Below, piece after piece: positions 1 through 7,765 of a DNA stretch of 40,293 bases; position 1 is the stretch's first letter, and the number at the start of each line of letters is the position of its first letter. The notes beneath the pieces were generated by a model, which saw only the letters and a list, made by a program, of their open reading frames with translations, was not told the DNA's origin and did no database searches. The stretch covers positions 1 through 40,293 of the forward strand of contig JAKDIS010000007.1 in assembly GCA_030450335.1 (NCBI GenBank), in the 5' to 3' direction. Origin of the DNA: Corynebacterium sp. GTDB lineage: Bacteria; Actinomycetota; Actinomycetes; Mycobacteriales; Mycobacteriaceae. A program made the translations under genes and the position numbers.

Positions 1-1214
1 TCGAGGTCCTGGCGATGGCGGGCACACTGGAACGCACCTCCCCGGGCACGAACCTCACCATCGACGACAAGCAGTTCCTGTGGTTGCCGCTGTCGCACGT
101 GATGGGCAAGCTGCTGCTCACCATGCCGCTCTACATCGGGTTCGAGTCGGCCATCGACGGCCGCGTCGACCGGATCGTGCAGAACCTCCCCGTGGTGCAG
201 CCCACGTTCATGGGCTCGGCACCGCGCATCTTCGAGAAGGCCTACAACGGCATCGTCACCATGATGGCCGACGACCCGGGCCCGCTGCGCATCAGGGAGC
301 GCCTCTTCCACTGGGCCAGCCGGGTGGGCTCGAAGGTCTTCGAGGCCGACCACGGCGACGGTTCCACGACCGCTTCCCGCCTCGACCGGATCCAGGCCAG
401 GATCGCCGACCGTCTGGTGTTCTCCACCATCCGCGAACGCTTCGGCGGACGCGTCCGCTACTTCATCTCCGGGTCCGCCGCGCTGAACACCGACATCTCC
501 CGGTGGTTCGGGGCGACCGGGATGATGATCCTCGAGGCCTACGGCATGACCGAGTCCGGCGGCGGCTCCTGCCTGGGCATGCCGGAGGCCTACCGCACCG
601 GACGCATCGGGCGTCCGCTGGACGGCGTGGAGCTGCGCATCGCCGACGACGGCGAGATCCTCTTCCGCTGCGCCGGGGTGATGGACGGCTACCACAACAA
701 CCCGGAGGCCACCGCCGAGGCGCTCGACGACGACGGGTGGATGCACACCGGCGACATCGGTGACCTCGACGCCGACGGCTACATCCGCATCACCGACCGC
801 AAGAAGGAGCTGTTCAAGACATCCAACGGCAAGTACGCCGCACCGGCGTTGATGGAGGCCACGTTCAAGGGGCTGTGCCCGGTGGCATCGAACCTCGTGG
901 TCATCGGCGAAGGACGCCCCTACGTGAGTGCCCTGGTGGCGTTGGACGAGGACCCGCTGCTGGCCTGGGCACAGCGCGAGGGGGTACCCGGCGGCTATGC
1001 CCAGGTCGCCGCCGACCCCCGCACCCACGAGATGGTGCAGGACTACGTGGACGAGCTGAATTCCTCGTTGAACAGGTGGGAGCAGGTCAAACGCTTCCAG
1101 ATCCTGCCGCGTGACCTCACCGTGGAGGACGCCGAACTCACCCCGTCGTTGAAGCTTCGCCGCAAGCCCGTGGAGCGCAACTTCCCGGAGCAGGTGGCGG
1201 CGAACTACGCCTGA
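1..1214 (+). CDS. Long-chain fatty-acid--CoA ligase (AMP-binding), 5' partial
   Basis: The reading frame is open from the first bases of the window, so the N-terminus lies outside; about 403 C-terminal residues are visible. It activates fatty acids to acyl-CoA through an acyl-adenylate. Seen: the adenylation motif AYGMTESGG, the HTGDIGDLDADGY hinge/ATP-binding motif followed by TDRKKELFKTSNGK, and the C-terminal PSLKLRRK segment that carries the conserved catalytic lysine of the ANL superfamily. The N-terminal P-loop-like motif is expected upstream. The arrangement is like the FadD15-type long-chain ligases of actinobacteria; the natural chain length cannot be read from the sequence. It ends in TGA and its last 10 bases overlap the convergent deoC-like gene. 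Confidence 0.9.
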   Translation, partial: EVLAMAGTLERTSPGTNLTIDDKQFLWLPLSHVMGKLLLTMPLYIGFESAIDGRVDRIVQNLPVVQPTFMGSAPRIFEKAYNGIVTMMADDPGPLRIRERLFHWASRVGSKVFEADHGDGSTTASRLDRIQARIADRLVFSTIRERFGGRVRYFISGSAALNTDISRWFGATGMMILEAYGMTESGGGSCLGMPEAYRTGRIGRPLDGVELRIADDGEILFRCAGVMDGYHNNPEATAEALDDDGWMHTGDIGDLDADGYIRITDRKKELFKTSNGKYAAPALMEATFKGLCPVASNLVVIGEGRPYVSALVALDEDPLLAWAQREGVPGGYAQVAADPRTHEMVQDYVDELNSSLNRWEQVKRFQILPRDLTVEDAELTPSLKLRRKPVERNFPEQVAANYA

Positions 1215-1855
1215 GGGGTCTCCCCGAGCACGTCACCGAGCGCGTCGGACGCCACGGCGACCCGCCGGGCTCCGGTGCCCAGCGCGCGGGCCGCGTCGGC
1301 GGCGGTGCGCACGCCGGTGGCCTTCACGGGCACAGCACCCTGTGCCGCCGCGGCCGTCCATCCGTGGGGCACGGCGACCATGTCCGCCCCGGCGGTGGCT
1401 GCGGCGCGGCAGAAGGCCAGGATCCTGTCGTCGTCCAGGGCCAGGTCGGTGTCCGGTCCCCCCACCGCGACCTGGAGCGTGGCCGGGTACGGCACGGCCT
1501 CACGCAGGGTGACGATCTCGCTGATCAGTGCGTTCACGTCTGCGGCGACCACGTTCGCGGCGTCCACGACGGCGTGGACCTCGTGGGCGCCGTTGACGAT
1601 CGACATGTGCGCTTCACTGCCCTTGACCAACGGGTGGTGCTTGCCGCTGGGGTACCCGGCGACGGCGACCAGGCGCAGGTCCTCCGGGACGTCGCGCAGC
1701 GGGAACAACGTCGGCGGCAGGCACACGGCCGCGCAGCCGTGGGCCGTGGCCTGCCCGGTGACCCGGGCGGCGTCCTGCCGGGTGGACGCGGGGTCGAGCA
1801 TCACCAGCTCGACCCGGGAGGGGTCGACGTGCGAGGGGTCGAAACCGTCGGTCAC
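1205..1855 (-). CDS. DeoC-family (deoxyribose-phosphate aldolase-like) protein lacking the Schiff-base lysine
   Basis: A 216-residue TIM-barrel protein of the DeoC/FbaB aldolase class, which normally cleaves 2-deoxyribose 5-phosphate to acetaldehyde and glyceraldehyde 3-phosphate. Family landmarks are present: VAVAGYPSGKHH (for the usual V-x-x-FP-x-G), GAHEVHAVVD (for GADEVDVV), GADMVAVPHG (for GADFIKTSTG) and VKATGVRTAADA (for FKPAGGVRTAEDA). The second active-site lysine (K178) is kept, but the Schiff-base lysine position is alanine (A161) and the catalytic Asp (E. coli D102) is His94. The usual aldolase reaction is therefore doubtful. The start is GTG, overlapping the upstream DUF2516 stop in a GTGA junction, which implies translational coupling. 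The 3' end overlaps the convergent acyl-CoA ligase by 10 bases. Confidence 0.8.
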   Translation of the reverse strand: MTDGFDPSHVDPSRVELVMLDPASTRQDAARVTGQATAHGCAAVCLPPTLFPLRDVPEDLRLVAVAGYPSGKHHPLVKGSEAHMSIVNGAHEVHAVVDAANVVAADVNALISEIVTLREAVPYPATLQVAVGGPDTDLALDDDRILAFCRAAATAGADMVAVPHGWTAAAAQGAVPVKATGVRTAADAARALGTGARRVAVASDALGDVLGETPQA

Positions 1856-2154
1856 TGTGCGTTACCGAGCACGTCGCGGATCGACGGGCGGATGTCCTGC
1901 CAGTAGATGCCCACGATCACCGCGCCGGCGATCCAGATGAAGCTGATGAACGGCCCGAGCACCAGCACGCCCACGGCGGTCCCGCCGAGCAGCAGGAGCC
2001 AGTTCTGCTTCGACCGGTCGATCACGGTGAAGGCGTCGTCCCGGGTCATGGCGACCTGGATCGCACCCCAGACCGCCCCGACGACCACGAGGACCAGGAA
2101 GCCGACCTGGAGATAGGCCAGGCCCTTGAACGCCATGTTCACAAGTTCAATCAT
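1852..2154 (-). CDS. DUF2516 family membrane protein
   Basis: A 100-residue integral membrane protein with three hydrophobic segments (about residues 12-34, 52-70 and 71-87) and a short polar end. It matches the pattern of the actinobacterial DUF2516 family, which has no assigned function. It sits 21 bp after the DUF445 gene and overlaps the DeoC-like gene by 4 bp, so the three are probably one transcript. There is no obvious Shine-Dalgarno; the hexamer TAGACT lies 8 nt before the ATG, so an internal leaderless promoter is possible. The same order (sdhCAB, small membrane protein, DUF445, DUF2516, deoC) is what I recall from C. glutamicum, which supports the call. Confidence 0.8.
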   Translation of the reverse strand: MIELVNMAFKGLAYLQVGFLVLVVVGAVWGAIQVAMTRDDAFTVIDRSKQNWLLLLGGTAVGVLVLGPFISFIWIAGAVIVGIYWQDIRPSIRDVLGNAQ

Positions 2155-2175
2155 GGCTACCGAGTCTATCCGACC

Positions 2176-3504
2176 TCACATGACCGTGAACAGCAGCTCG
2201 GAGACCGTGTAGATCGTCAGACCCGCGAGGGACCCCACCACGGTGCCGTTGACCCGGATGAACTGGAGGTCCTTGCCCACCATCAGCTCGATACGGTCAC
2301 TGGCCTCGTCGGCGTCCCAGCGTTCCACGGTCTCGCCGATGATGCCGGTGACCTCGCCGGCGTAGTTCTCCGCCAGGTAGGACGCCGCGCGCACGATGCG
2401 CGTCTCCAGGGAGTCCCGCAGCTCCTGCTCGGTGCGCACCCGGGTGGCGAAGTCGGTGACCCAGGTGACGATCTTCGTGCGCAGCAGCGAGTCCTCGTCG
2501 CGTGCCATGGTCGTCAGGGTGGAGCGCACCGACTCCCACAGGGTGCCCGGCAGGGCCTGCACGGTCGGCGAGTTCATGATGTCGCCCTTGAGGTTCTCCA
2601 CCCGGGTGATCATCGCCGGGTCGTGCTGCAGGTCCTGGGCGAGCTGGCCGATGAACCGGCGGATGGCGTGGCGGGCCTCGTGCTCGGGGTTCTCGCGCAC
2701 GTCGCCGGTGAACTGCACGACCTCGCGGTACACCCGGTCACCGACGAGGTCGCGGACGAACCGGGGCGCCCAGCTCGGTGTCCTCTCGTCCAGCAGACGG
2801 ACGATGAGGTCCTCGCTGTCGCGGGCCTTGTCGTCCAGCCACACCACCACCGCGTCGACGACGGGTTCGGTGCGTCCCTCGCTGATGAGCTGTTCAAGGC
2901 CACGGCCCAGCGGCGGGCCCCAGGTCGGTTCGGAGACCTTGTCGATCACCAGGGTGCGGATCAGCTGTTCGGCCTCCGCCGGGTCCACCCCGTTGACCAC
3001 CAGGTCCACGAGGCGGCATGCCTCGGCACCGGTACGTTCGGCACCTCCCCCGTCCAGCACCCAGTCCGCCGCCCGCTCGGGGATGCGCGCCTGTCCGAGT
3101 TTCTCGGTGATCAGCGCGGCATTGAGGAAGTTCTCGCCCACGAAGGAGCTCAGGGCGTGGCCGACCTGGTCCTTCTTGCGTTTGATGATCGCGGTGTGCG
3201 GGATCGGGATGCCCAGCGGGTGGCGGAACAGGGCGGTCACGGCGAACCAGTCCGCCAGGGCGCCGACCATGCCGGCCTCGCTGGCGGCGCGGACGTAGCC
3301 GGTCCAGCCGCCGTCGCGTCCGGTCGCCTCCAGCCAGCGGCACACGAGGTAGATCAGCGTGGCGATGACCAGCAAGCTGGTGGCGAAGGCCTTGTGCCGT
3401 CGCAGGTCGCGGCGCCGTTCGGCCTCGGACTCGGGGGACGGGCCGGGGACGGCGAGTCGTCCGTCGGCGGTGCTGGTGTTCTCAGGTGTCGTCACCCGCC
3501 CCAT
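2176..3504 (-). CDS. DUF445 domain-containing membrane protein
   Basis: A 442-residue DUF445-family protein of unknown function. An N-terminal membrane segment (ATSLLVIATLIYLVCRW) is followed by the family signature AGMVGALADWFAVTALFRHP and IPHTAIIKRKKDQVG, then a long helical middle region and a C-terminal hydrophobic anchor (GTVVGSLAGLTIYTVSELL). The ATG at 3504 was chosen because GGGTGG precedes it at suitable spacing and because the region further upstream is a tandem repeat rather than protein-like sequence; a GTG at 3495 is the alternative. The open frame could extend to 3594, but that extension would translate the repeats. It is first of a three-gene run with DUF2516 and the DeoC-like gene. 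Confidence 0.85.
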   Translation of the reverse strand: MGRVTTPENTSTADGRLAVPGPSPESEAERRRDLRRHKAFATSLLVIATLIYLVCRWLEATGRDGGWTGYVRAASEAGMVGALADWFAVTALFRHPLGIPIPHTAIIKRKKDQVGHALSSFVGENFLNAALITEKLGQARIPERAADWVLDGGGAERTGAEACRLVDLVVNGVDPAEAEQLIRTLVIDKVSEPTWGPPLGRGLEQLISEGRTEPVVDAVVVWLDDKARDSEDLIVRLLDERTPSWAPRFVRDLVGDRVYREVVQFTGDVRENPEHEARHAIRRFIGQLAQDLQHDPAMITRVENLKGDIMNSPTVQALPGTLWESVRSTLTTMARDEDSLLRTKIVTWVTDFATRVRTEQELRDSLETRIVRAASYLAENYAGEVTGIIGETVERWDADEASDRIELMVGKDLQFIRVNGTVVGSLAGLTIYTVSELLFTVM

Positions 3505-3520
3505 TATTCCACCCGTGACG

Positions 3521-3575
3521 GACATGGCTCGGAGATGGCTCAGAGACGGTTCGGAGACGGTACGGACATGGCTCG
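3521..3575. repeat. Five 11-bp tandem direct repeats upstream of the DUF445 gene
   Basis: Five consecutive 11-bp units run without interruption: GACATGGCTCG, GAGATGGCTCA, GAGACGGTTCG, GAGACGGTACG and GACATGGCTCG. The first and last are identical. The period equals about one helical turn, and the block ends 17 bp before the DUF445 start codon. Such phased repeats can be an array of operator half-sites, as in PHO boxes, or a small tandem duplication. No known consensus is matched. Confidence 0.75.
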
Positions 3576-3623
3576 ACCCCCGTCCCGCCGGCACTGTCTG
3601 GCAGCTGGCGGAAAACGGGGGTC
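3575..3623 (-). terminator. Stem-loop between the small membrane protein gene and DUF445
   Basis: The arms GACCCCCGT (3575-3583) and ACGGGGGTC (3615-3623) are perfectly complementary, with a nested CCGCC/GGCGG pairing inside. It lies just after the stop of the small membrane protein gene (3660). A U-tract is lacking, so its efficiency is uncertain. Confidence 0.4.
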
Positions 3624-3659
3624 GGAGGCCCGCTGGAGGTGCGGGAGGAGGCTGGTGCG

Positions 3660-3992
3660 TCAGAAGACGCGGCCGGTCTCCTTGCGGTAGTTGCGGGTAC
3701 CGGTACGGCCGATGTGGATGCCGATGAAGGAGGCGATGAGCAGGACGAAACCGACGGCCCAGCCGACGATGCCGATGGTCACGCCGTTCTCCTGCGCGTC
3801 CACGCTGGCCGCGGCGAAACCGAAGATGCCGACGCCCATCAGGGAGACAGCCAGCATCAGCAGTGCCATGGACAGCCAGGTCGTGGCACGCTGCAGCGAG
3901 GAGTGCGGTGCATCCCAGCTGGACGGCACGTAGCCGTCGAGGTAGTCCGGCGAGGCCGAGAACTTGCCCTTGGTGTCGAGATCTGCGGACAT
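3660..3992 (-). CDS. Small two-TM membrane protein downstream of sdhCAB
   Basis: A protein of 110 residues with a polar N-terminus (about 40 residues) and two hydrophobic helices (about 38-62 and 72-93), ending in a basic tail (GRTGTRNYRKETGRVF). The function is unknown. Its place right after sdhB matches the conserved hypothetical membrane protein that I recall behind the sdhCAB operon in C. glutamicum. The start at 3992 is preferred because AAAGAGG is 6 nt upstream; the in-frame ATG at 3998 would abut that ribosome site. A stem-loop at 4093-4112 separates it from sdhB, so it may have its own promoter in 3993-4092. Confidence 0.75.
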   Translation of the reverse strand: MSADLDTKGKFSASPDYLDGYVPSSWDAPHSSLQRATTWLSMALLMLAVSLMGVGIFGFAAASVDAQENGVTIGIVGWAVGFVLLIASFIGIHIGRTGTRNYRKETGRVF

Positions 3993-4092
3993 CGTCATCC
4001 TCTTTCGTCTTTTGGTGTGCCCGGCGCCCTTTTCTGCCCGGGTGACGTGATGATTCTAGCGCACGGGTGTCGGCGGGTGCCTACTCCCGATG

Positions 4093-4112
4093 CCCGGGGG
4101 GAATCCCCCGGG
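4093..4112 (-). terminator. Stem-loop behind sdhB
   Basis: The GC-only arms CCCGGGGG and CCCCCGGG around a short GAAT loop begin 4 bp after the sdhB stop. No U-tract follows on the minus strand. It may be a partial terminator or an mRNA 3'-end stabiliser for sdhCAB. Confidence 0.5.
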
Positions 4113-4115
4113 GTG

Positions 4116-4865
4116 CTAGTCGGCCTTGCCGCGGATGGCGGCGCGGGCACGCTCCTTGGTGATCGCTGCGACGGCGGTCAGCGGGATACCCGCCGGGCAC
4201 ACGTCGGCGCACTCGCCGTAGAGCGAGCACGGGCCGAAGGTTCCCTCGGCCTCGTCGACCATGTTCTTGGCACGACGGCCACGCTCGGTGCGACCCAGCG
4301 GGGACAGCGTCATGTGCACCAGCTTCGCGCCGGTGAACAGGTGCGAGGCACCGTTCGGGCAGGCTGCCACGCAGGCACCGCAGCCGATGCAGGCGGCGTG
4401 GTCGAGGGCGAGCTCGGCGTCCTCGTGGTTGACCAGGAGGCTGTCGGCGTCCGGTGCGGTACCGGCGGCCATCGAGACGAAGCCGCCCTTCTCCATGACG
4501 CGGTCCAGGGCGGACCGGTCGACGACCATGTCCTTGATCACCGGGTACGCCGCGGAACGCAGGGGCTCCAGCTTGAGGGTGTCACCGTCGGTGAAGCTGT
4601 TCAGCCGCTGCTGGCAGGCCGGCTTGTTCTTGTCGGGGCCGTGGGGACGACCGTTGACCTGCAGACCGCAGGTGCCGCAGATACCCTCACGGCAGTCGGA
4701 GGCGAAGGCGAAGGGCTCCTTGCCGGCCTCGACGTACTTGGAGTTCACGTGGTCGAGCAACTCCAGGATGGACATTGCCTGTTCGGCATCGGGGACCTCC
4801 ACCGACTCGAAGTGTCCCTCCGAGGTGTGGTCCGCCTGACGCCAGATCTCAAGATGCAGTTTCAT
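4116..4865 (-). CDS. sdhB: Succinate dehydrogenase iron-sulfur subunit SdhB
   Basis: The 249-residue electron-transfer subunit of membrane-bound succinate:menaquinone oxidoreductase carries electrons from FAD in SdhA to haem in SdhC. Cysteine motifs are complete: CREGICGTC with a further downstream Cys (PAC) for [2Fe-2S], CIGCGACVAACP for one ferredoxin-type cluster and CSLYGECADVCP for the other. It starts at ATG 4865, overlapping the sdhA stop by one base (TAATG), which is typical translational coupling. An upstream in-frame extension exists but would lie inside sdhA and is rejected. It is the last gene of the sdhCAB operon. Confidence 0.97.
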   Translation of the reverse strand: MKLHLEIWRQADHTSEGHFESVEVPDAEQAMSILELLDHVNSKYVEAGKEPFAFASDCREGICGTCGLQVNGRPHGPDKNKPACQQRLNSFTDGDTLKLEPLRSAAYPVIKDMVVDRSALDRVMEKGGFVSMAAGTAPDADSLLVNHEDAELALDHAACIGCGACVAACPNGASHLFTGAKLVHMTLSPLGRTERGRRAKNMVDEAEGTFGPCSLYGECADVCPAGIPLTAVAAITKERARAAIRGKAD

Positions 4866-6901
4866 TACTTGTAGTTCCTTGTCATCAGCGGGATGCGGTC
4901 GAAGTACAGGGGCTCCGCGTGACGCACGAAGGTCTCCGGCTTCTCGCCCGGCTCCCAGGCGGAGACGAAGCACCATTCGTCGTCGTTACGCTCGGCCTCG
5001 CCGTCCTCGTCGAGGTGGTCCTCGCGGTAGTGGGCGCCACAGGATTCGTCACGGTCCAGGGCGTCGACGCACATGAGCTCACCGAGGTCCAGGTAGTCGG
5101 CGACGCGCAGGGCGTTCTCCAACTGCTGGTTCATCTCGTCGCGACCACCGGGGACGAAGACGTTCTCCCAGAAGTCGGCGCGGACCTTGCGGATCTCCTC
5201 GATGCCGGACTGCATGCCCTCGACGGTGCGGGCCACGCCGCAGCAGCGGTAGAGGATCTCACCGAGCTGGCGGTGGTAGTACTCCGCGCCGTGCGGGTCG
5301 GAGCCACGGATGTTGAGGATCTTGTCGATACGCTCGTCGGCGCGCTTGAGCGCGTCCTTCGCGGCGTCCGACTCGGCGTCCGGCACGTCCTGGCCCAGCA
5401 GCGGGGCGATGTAGTTCGGGACGGTGAACGGCAGGGTGAACCAGCCCTCCACCGACGACGACAGCAGCGAGTTCGCACCCAGGCGGTTCGCGCCGTGGTA
5501 CATCCAGGACGACTCACCGGAGCAGAACAGCCCCGGGATCGAGGTCATCTCGTGGAAGTCGGTCCACAGACCACCCATGGTGTAGTGGCAGGTCGGGGCG
5601 ATGCGCATCGGCTCCTTGTAGGCATCGTCACCGATGGCCTCCTCGTACATCTGGATGAGGTTGGAGTAGCGCTCGCGGATGACGTCCTCGCCCAGCTTCT
5701 TGATGGCGTGGGTGAGGTCCAGGTACACCGAGTTCTTCTTCGGGCCCACGCCGAAGCCGGCGTTGATCTGCTGCGCGTTCGCACGGGACGCGATATCGCG
5801 GGGCACCAGGTTCCCGAAGGCCGGGTAACGACGCTCGAGGAAGTAGTCGCGCTCGTCCTCGGGAATGTCGTTGGGGTGGCGCTCGTCGCCTTCCTTGGAC
5901 GGCGTCCAGATGCGGCCGTCGTTGCGCAGCGACTCGGACATCAGGATCGTCTTCGACTGCCAGTCCGAGTTGACCGGCAGGCCGGTCGGGTGGAACTGCA
6001 CGAAGGACGGGGACGCCATGTAGGCGCCCTGGTCGTAGGCACGCATGATCGCGCTGGCGTTGGAGTTCTTGGCCAGCGTGGACATGTGGTACACGTTGCC
6101 GTAACCGCCGGTGGCCAGCACCGTGGCGTGCCCGGTGTGGGTGGACAGCTCGCCGGTGATGATGTTTCGGGTCACGATGCCCTTGCACACGCCGTCGTCG
6201 ACGATGATGTCCTGGACGTCGGAGTGGGTGAAGATCTCCACGTTGCCGGCACCGATCTGACGGTACAGCGCGGCGGTGGTCGCCAGCTGCAGCTGCTGAC
6301 CGGTCTGTCCACGGGTGTAGTAGGTGCGGGACACCTGCACACCACCGAAGGAACGGGTGGCCAGGGTTCCGCCGTACTCGCGGGAGAACGGGGCACCGAT
6401 GGCGTTCATGTGGTCGATGACCTTGCCGGACTCCATGGCCAGGCGCCAGCAGTCGTTCTCGCGGCACCGGTAGTCACCGCCCTTGACGGTGTCCTTGGTG
6501 TGGTTGTACGTGGAGTCGTTGTCCAGCTTCTTGGACCGCGAGGAGTTCACGCCACCCTGCGCGGCGATGGAGTGCGCGCGGCGGGGGCTGTCGTGGTAGG
6601 TGAACACCTTCACGTCGTAGCCGAGCTCGCCGAGGGCGGCTGCGGCGGCGCCGCCGGCCAGGCCGGTGCCGACGATCAGGATGCGGAACTTCGCACGGTT
6701 CAGCGGCGAGACGAGCTTGAAGTGCTCCTTGTCGAACTGCCACTGCTGCTGCTGGCCGACCTCGTGCGGCGCGTTGTCGCCGATGGTCTTGCCGACGGCC
6801 ACACCGTCGACCGAGGACTTCGGCGAGGTGAAGGCCTGCAGGGCCTCGTCGTAGTCGAAGTCCGGGGTCTGGTTGTGGGGGTGGGGCTTACTGGTTCCCA
6901 T
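4865..6901 (-). CDS. sdhA: Succinate dehydrogenase flavoprotein subunit SdhA
   Basis: A 678-residue catalytic subunit that oxidises succinate to fumarate at covalently bound FAD. Seen: the dinucleotide fold ILIVGTGLAGG (about residues 74-84), then SPRRAHSIAAQGGVN, where His110 is the expected flavin-linking histidine, and conserved FAD-domain motifs such as ATGGYGNVY and GLFCSGE. The long N-terminus with a His/Pro-rich start and the length fit the B-type enzymes of actinobacteria and Bacillus, which pair with a single diheme SdhC. GAGAGAAG precedes the ATG. It lies 28 bp after sdhC and is coupled to sdhB. Confidence 0.97.
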   Translation of the reverse strand: MGTSKPHPHNQTPDFDYDEALQAFTSPKSSVDGVAVGKTIGDNAPHEVGQQQQWQFDKEHFKLVSPLNRAKFRILIVGTGLAGGAAAAALGELGYDVKVFTYHDSPRRAHSIAAQGGVNSSRSKKLDNDSTYNHTKDTVKGGDYRCRENDCWRLAMESGKVIDHMNAIGAPFSREYGGTLATRSFGGVQVSRTYYTRGQTGQQLQLATTAALYRQIGAGNVEIFTHSDVQDIIVDDGVCKGIVTRNIITGELSTHTGHATVLATGGYGNVYHMSTLAKNSNASAIMRAYDQGAYMASPSFVQFHPTGLPVNSDWQSKTILMSESLRNDGRIWTPSKEGDERHPNDIPEDERDYFLERRYPAFGNLVPRDIASRANAQQINAGFGVGPKKNSVYLDLTHAIKKLGEDVIRERYSNLIQMYEEAIGDDAYKEPMRIAPTCHYTMGGLWTDFHEMTSIPGLFCSGESSWMYHGANRLGANSLLSSSVEGWFTLPFTVPNYIAPLLGQDVPDAESDAAKDALKRADERIDKILNIRGSDPHGAEYYHRQLGEILYRCCGVARTVEGMQSGIEEIRKVRADFWENVFVPGGRDEMNQQLENALRVADYLDLGELMCVDALDRDESCGAHYREDHLDEDGEAERNDDEWCFVSAWEPGEKPETFVRHAEPLYFDRIPLMTRNYK

Positions 6902-6929
6902 AGTCTCTTCTCTCTTCCTAGTTCCCGGA

Positions 6930-7673
6930 CTAACTCACGACGCCGAACATCACCATCAGCGGGATGGAGATGTTGCCGATCATCACGACGGCGGGGAGCA
7001 GGTAGGCGATCCACAGCATGACCTGACGCGTGCGGTGGCCGGTGATCCCCAGGTCGGAGGACGCGGTCCAGATACCGTGGCTCAGGTGCAGGAAGAGGAC
7101 GAGCATGCACAGGATGTAGAAGATCGCGACGACGGGACGCTCGAACGAGGCCACCAGGTTCGCGTAGGCCTCACCGTGCTCGAAGACGTTCGACGCCGCC
7201 GGTTCCGCCCCGATGGTCAGGTCGAGGATGTGGAAGATGATGAACAGCAGCAGCACCATACCGGTACCCAGCATGGAGCTGGCGGTGAAGGTGTTCAGGC
7301 CACCGACCTTGCCGGTGCGCTTGAAGGCGCCGCGGGACTCCCGCGAGCGCTTCTTCAGCGCGAAGGCACACCACACGTGCAGGACCAGGGCGACCAGCAG
7401 GACCACGCGGGCGATCCAGAGGAGACCCTCGCGCGGGATGAGCGGCTCGCCGACCTCACGCAGGAAGTGGGCGTACTCGTTGAAGTGGTCGGCACCCGTG
7501 TAGACCTTCAGGTTTCCGACCATGTGGACGAGGACGAAGAGGCCGAAGATGATGCCAGTCACGGCCATCGTCAGCTTCATCGCCCAGGAGGGGAAGCCCG
7601 GCTTCTCCCTCAGCGGTTTGATGGAAATTTTCCCGTGCTCGATTGCCGCGGGATCGTCGTATTTAACAGTCAT
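6930..7673 (-). CDS. sdhC: Succinate dehydrogenase cytochrome b subunit SdhC
   Basis: A 247-residue, five-helix membrane anchor of the B-type (diheme) class. It anchors SdhAB to the membrane and passes electrons to menaquinone. Histidines suitable as haem ligands occur in or next to the helices: VHMVGN, LHVWC, FHILD and LHLSHG. It is the first gene of sdhCAB. A strong ribosome site (GGAGG) lies 5 nt before the ATG. The 92-bp upstream region holds a perfect inverted repeat (7683-7697). No DNA segment resembling a RamB gene is in the window, although ramB is the usual upstream neighbour in C. glutamicum. Confidence 0.95.
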   Translation of the reverse strand: MTVKYDDPAAIEHGKISIKPLREKPGFPSWAMKLTMAVTGIIFGLFVLVHMVGNLKVYTGADHFNEYAHFLREVGEPLIPREGLLWIARVVLLVALVLHVWCAFALKKRSRESRGAFKRTGKVGGLNTFTASSMLGTGMVLLLFIIFHILDLTIGAEPAASNVFEHGEAYANLVASFERPVVAIFYILCMLVLFLHLSHGIWTASSDLGITGHRTRQVMLWIAYLLPAVVMIGNISIPLMVMFGVVS

Positions 7674-7682
7674 GGCACCTCC

Positions 7683-7697
7683 AGTGTCATAGACACT
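7683..7697. promoter_or_regulatory. Perfect inverted repeat in the sdhC leader/promoter
   Basis: AGTGTC-ATA-GACACT is a perfect 6-bp inverted repeat with a 3-bp centre, located 10 bp before the sdhC start and overlapping the region of the ribosome site. It could be an operator for a dimeric regulator. It does not match the GlxR (TGTGA-N6-TCACA) consensus. Confidence 0.45.
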
Positions 7698-7765
7698 GTA
7701 CGACCCTCATAGTGGCAAGTACCAACCGACCCCCGCCCTCGTGAAGAAGATCACAGTTGACCTCC

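Noticed and set aside
2176..3594. Start of DUF445 at 3594
   Set aside because: The extra 30 codons translate the 11-bp tandem repeats and have no family similarity; ATG 3504 has a ribosome site.
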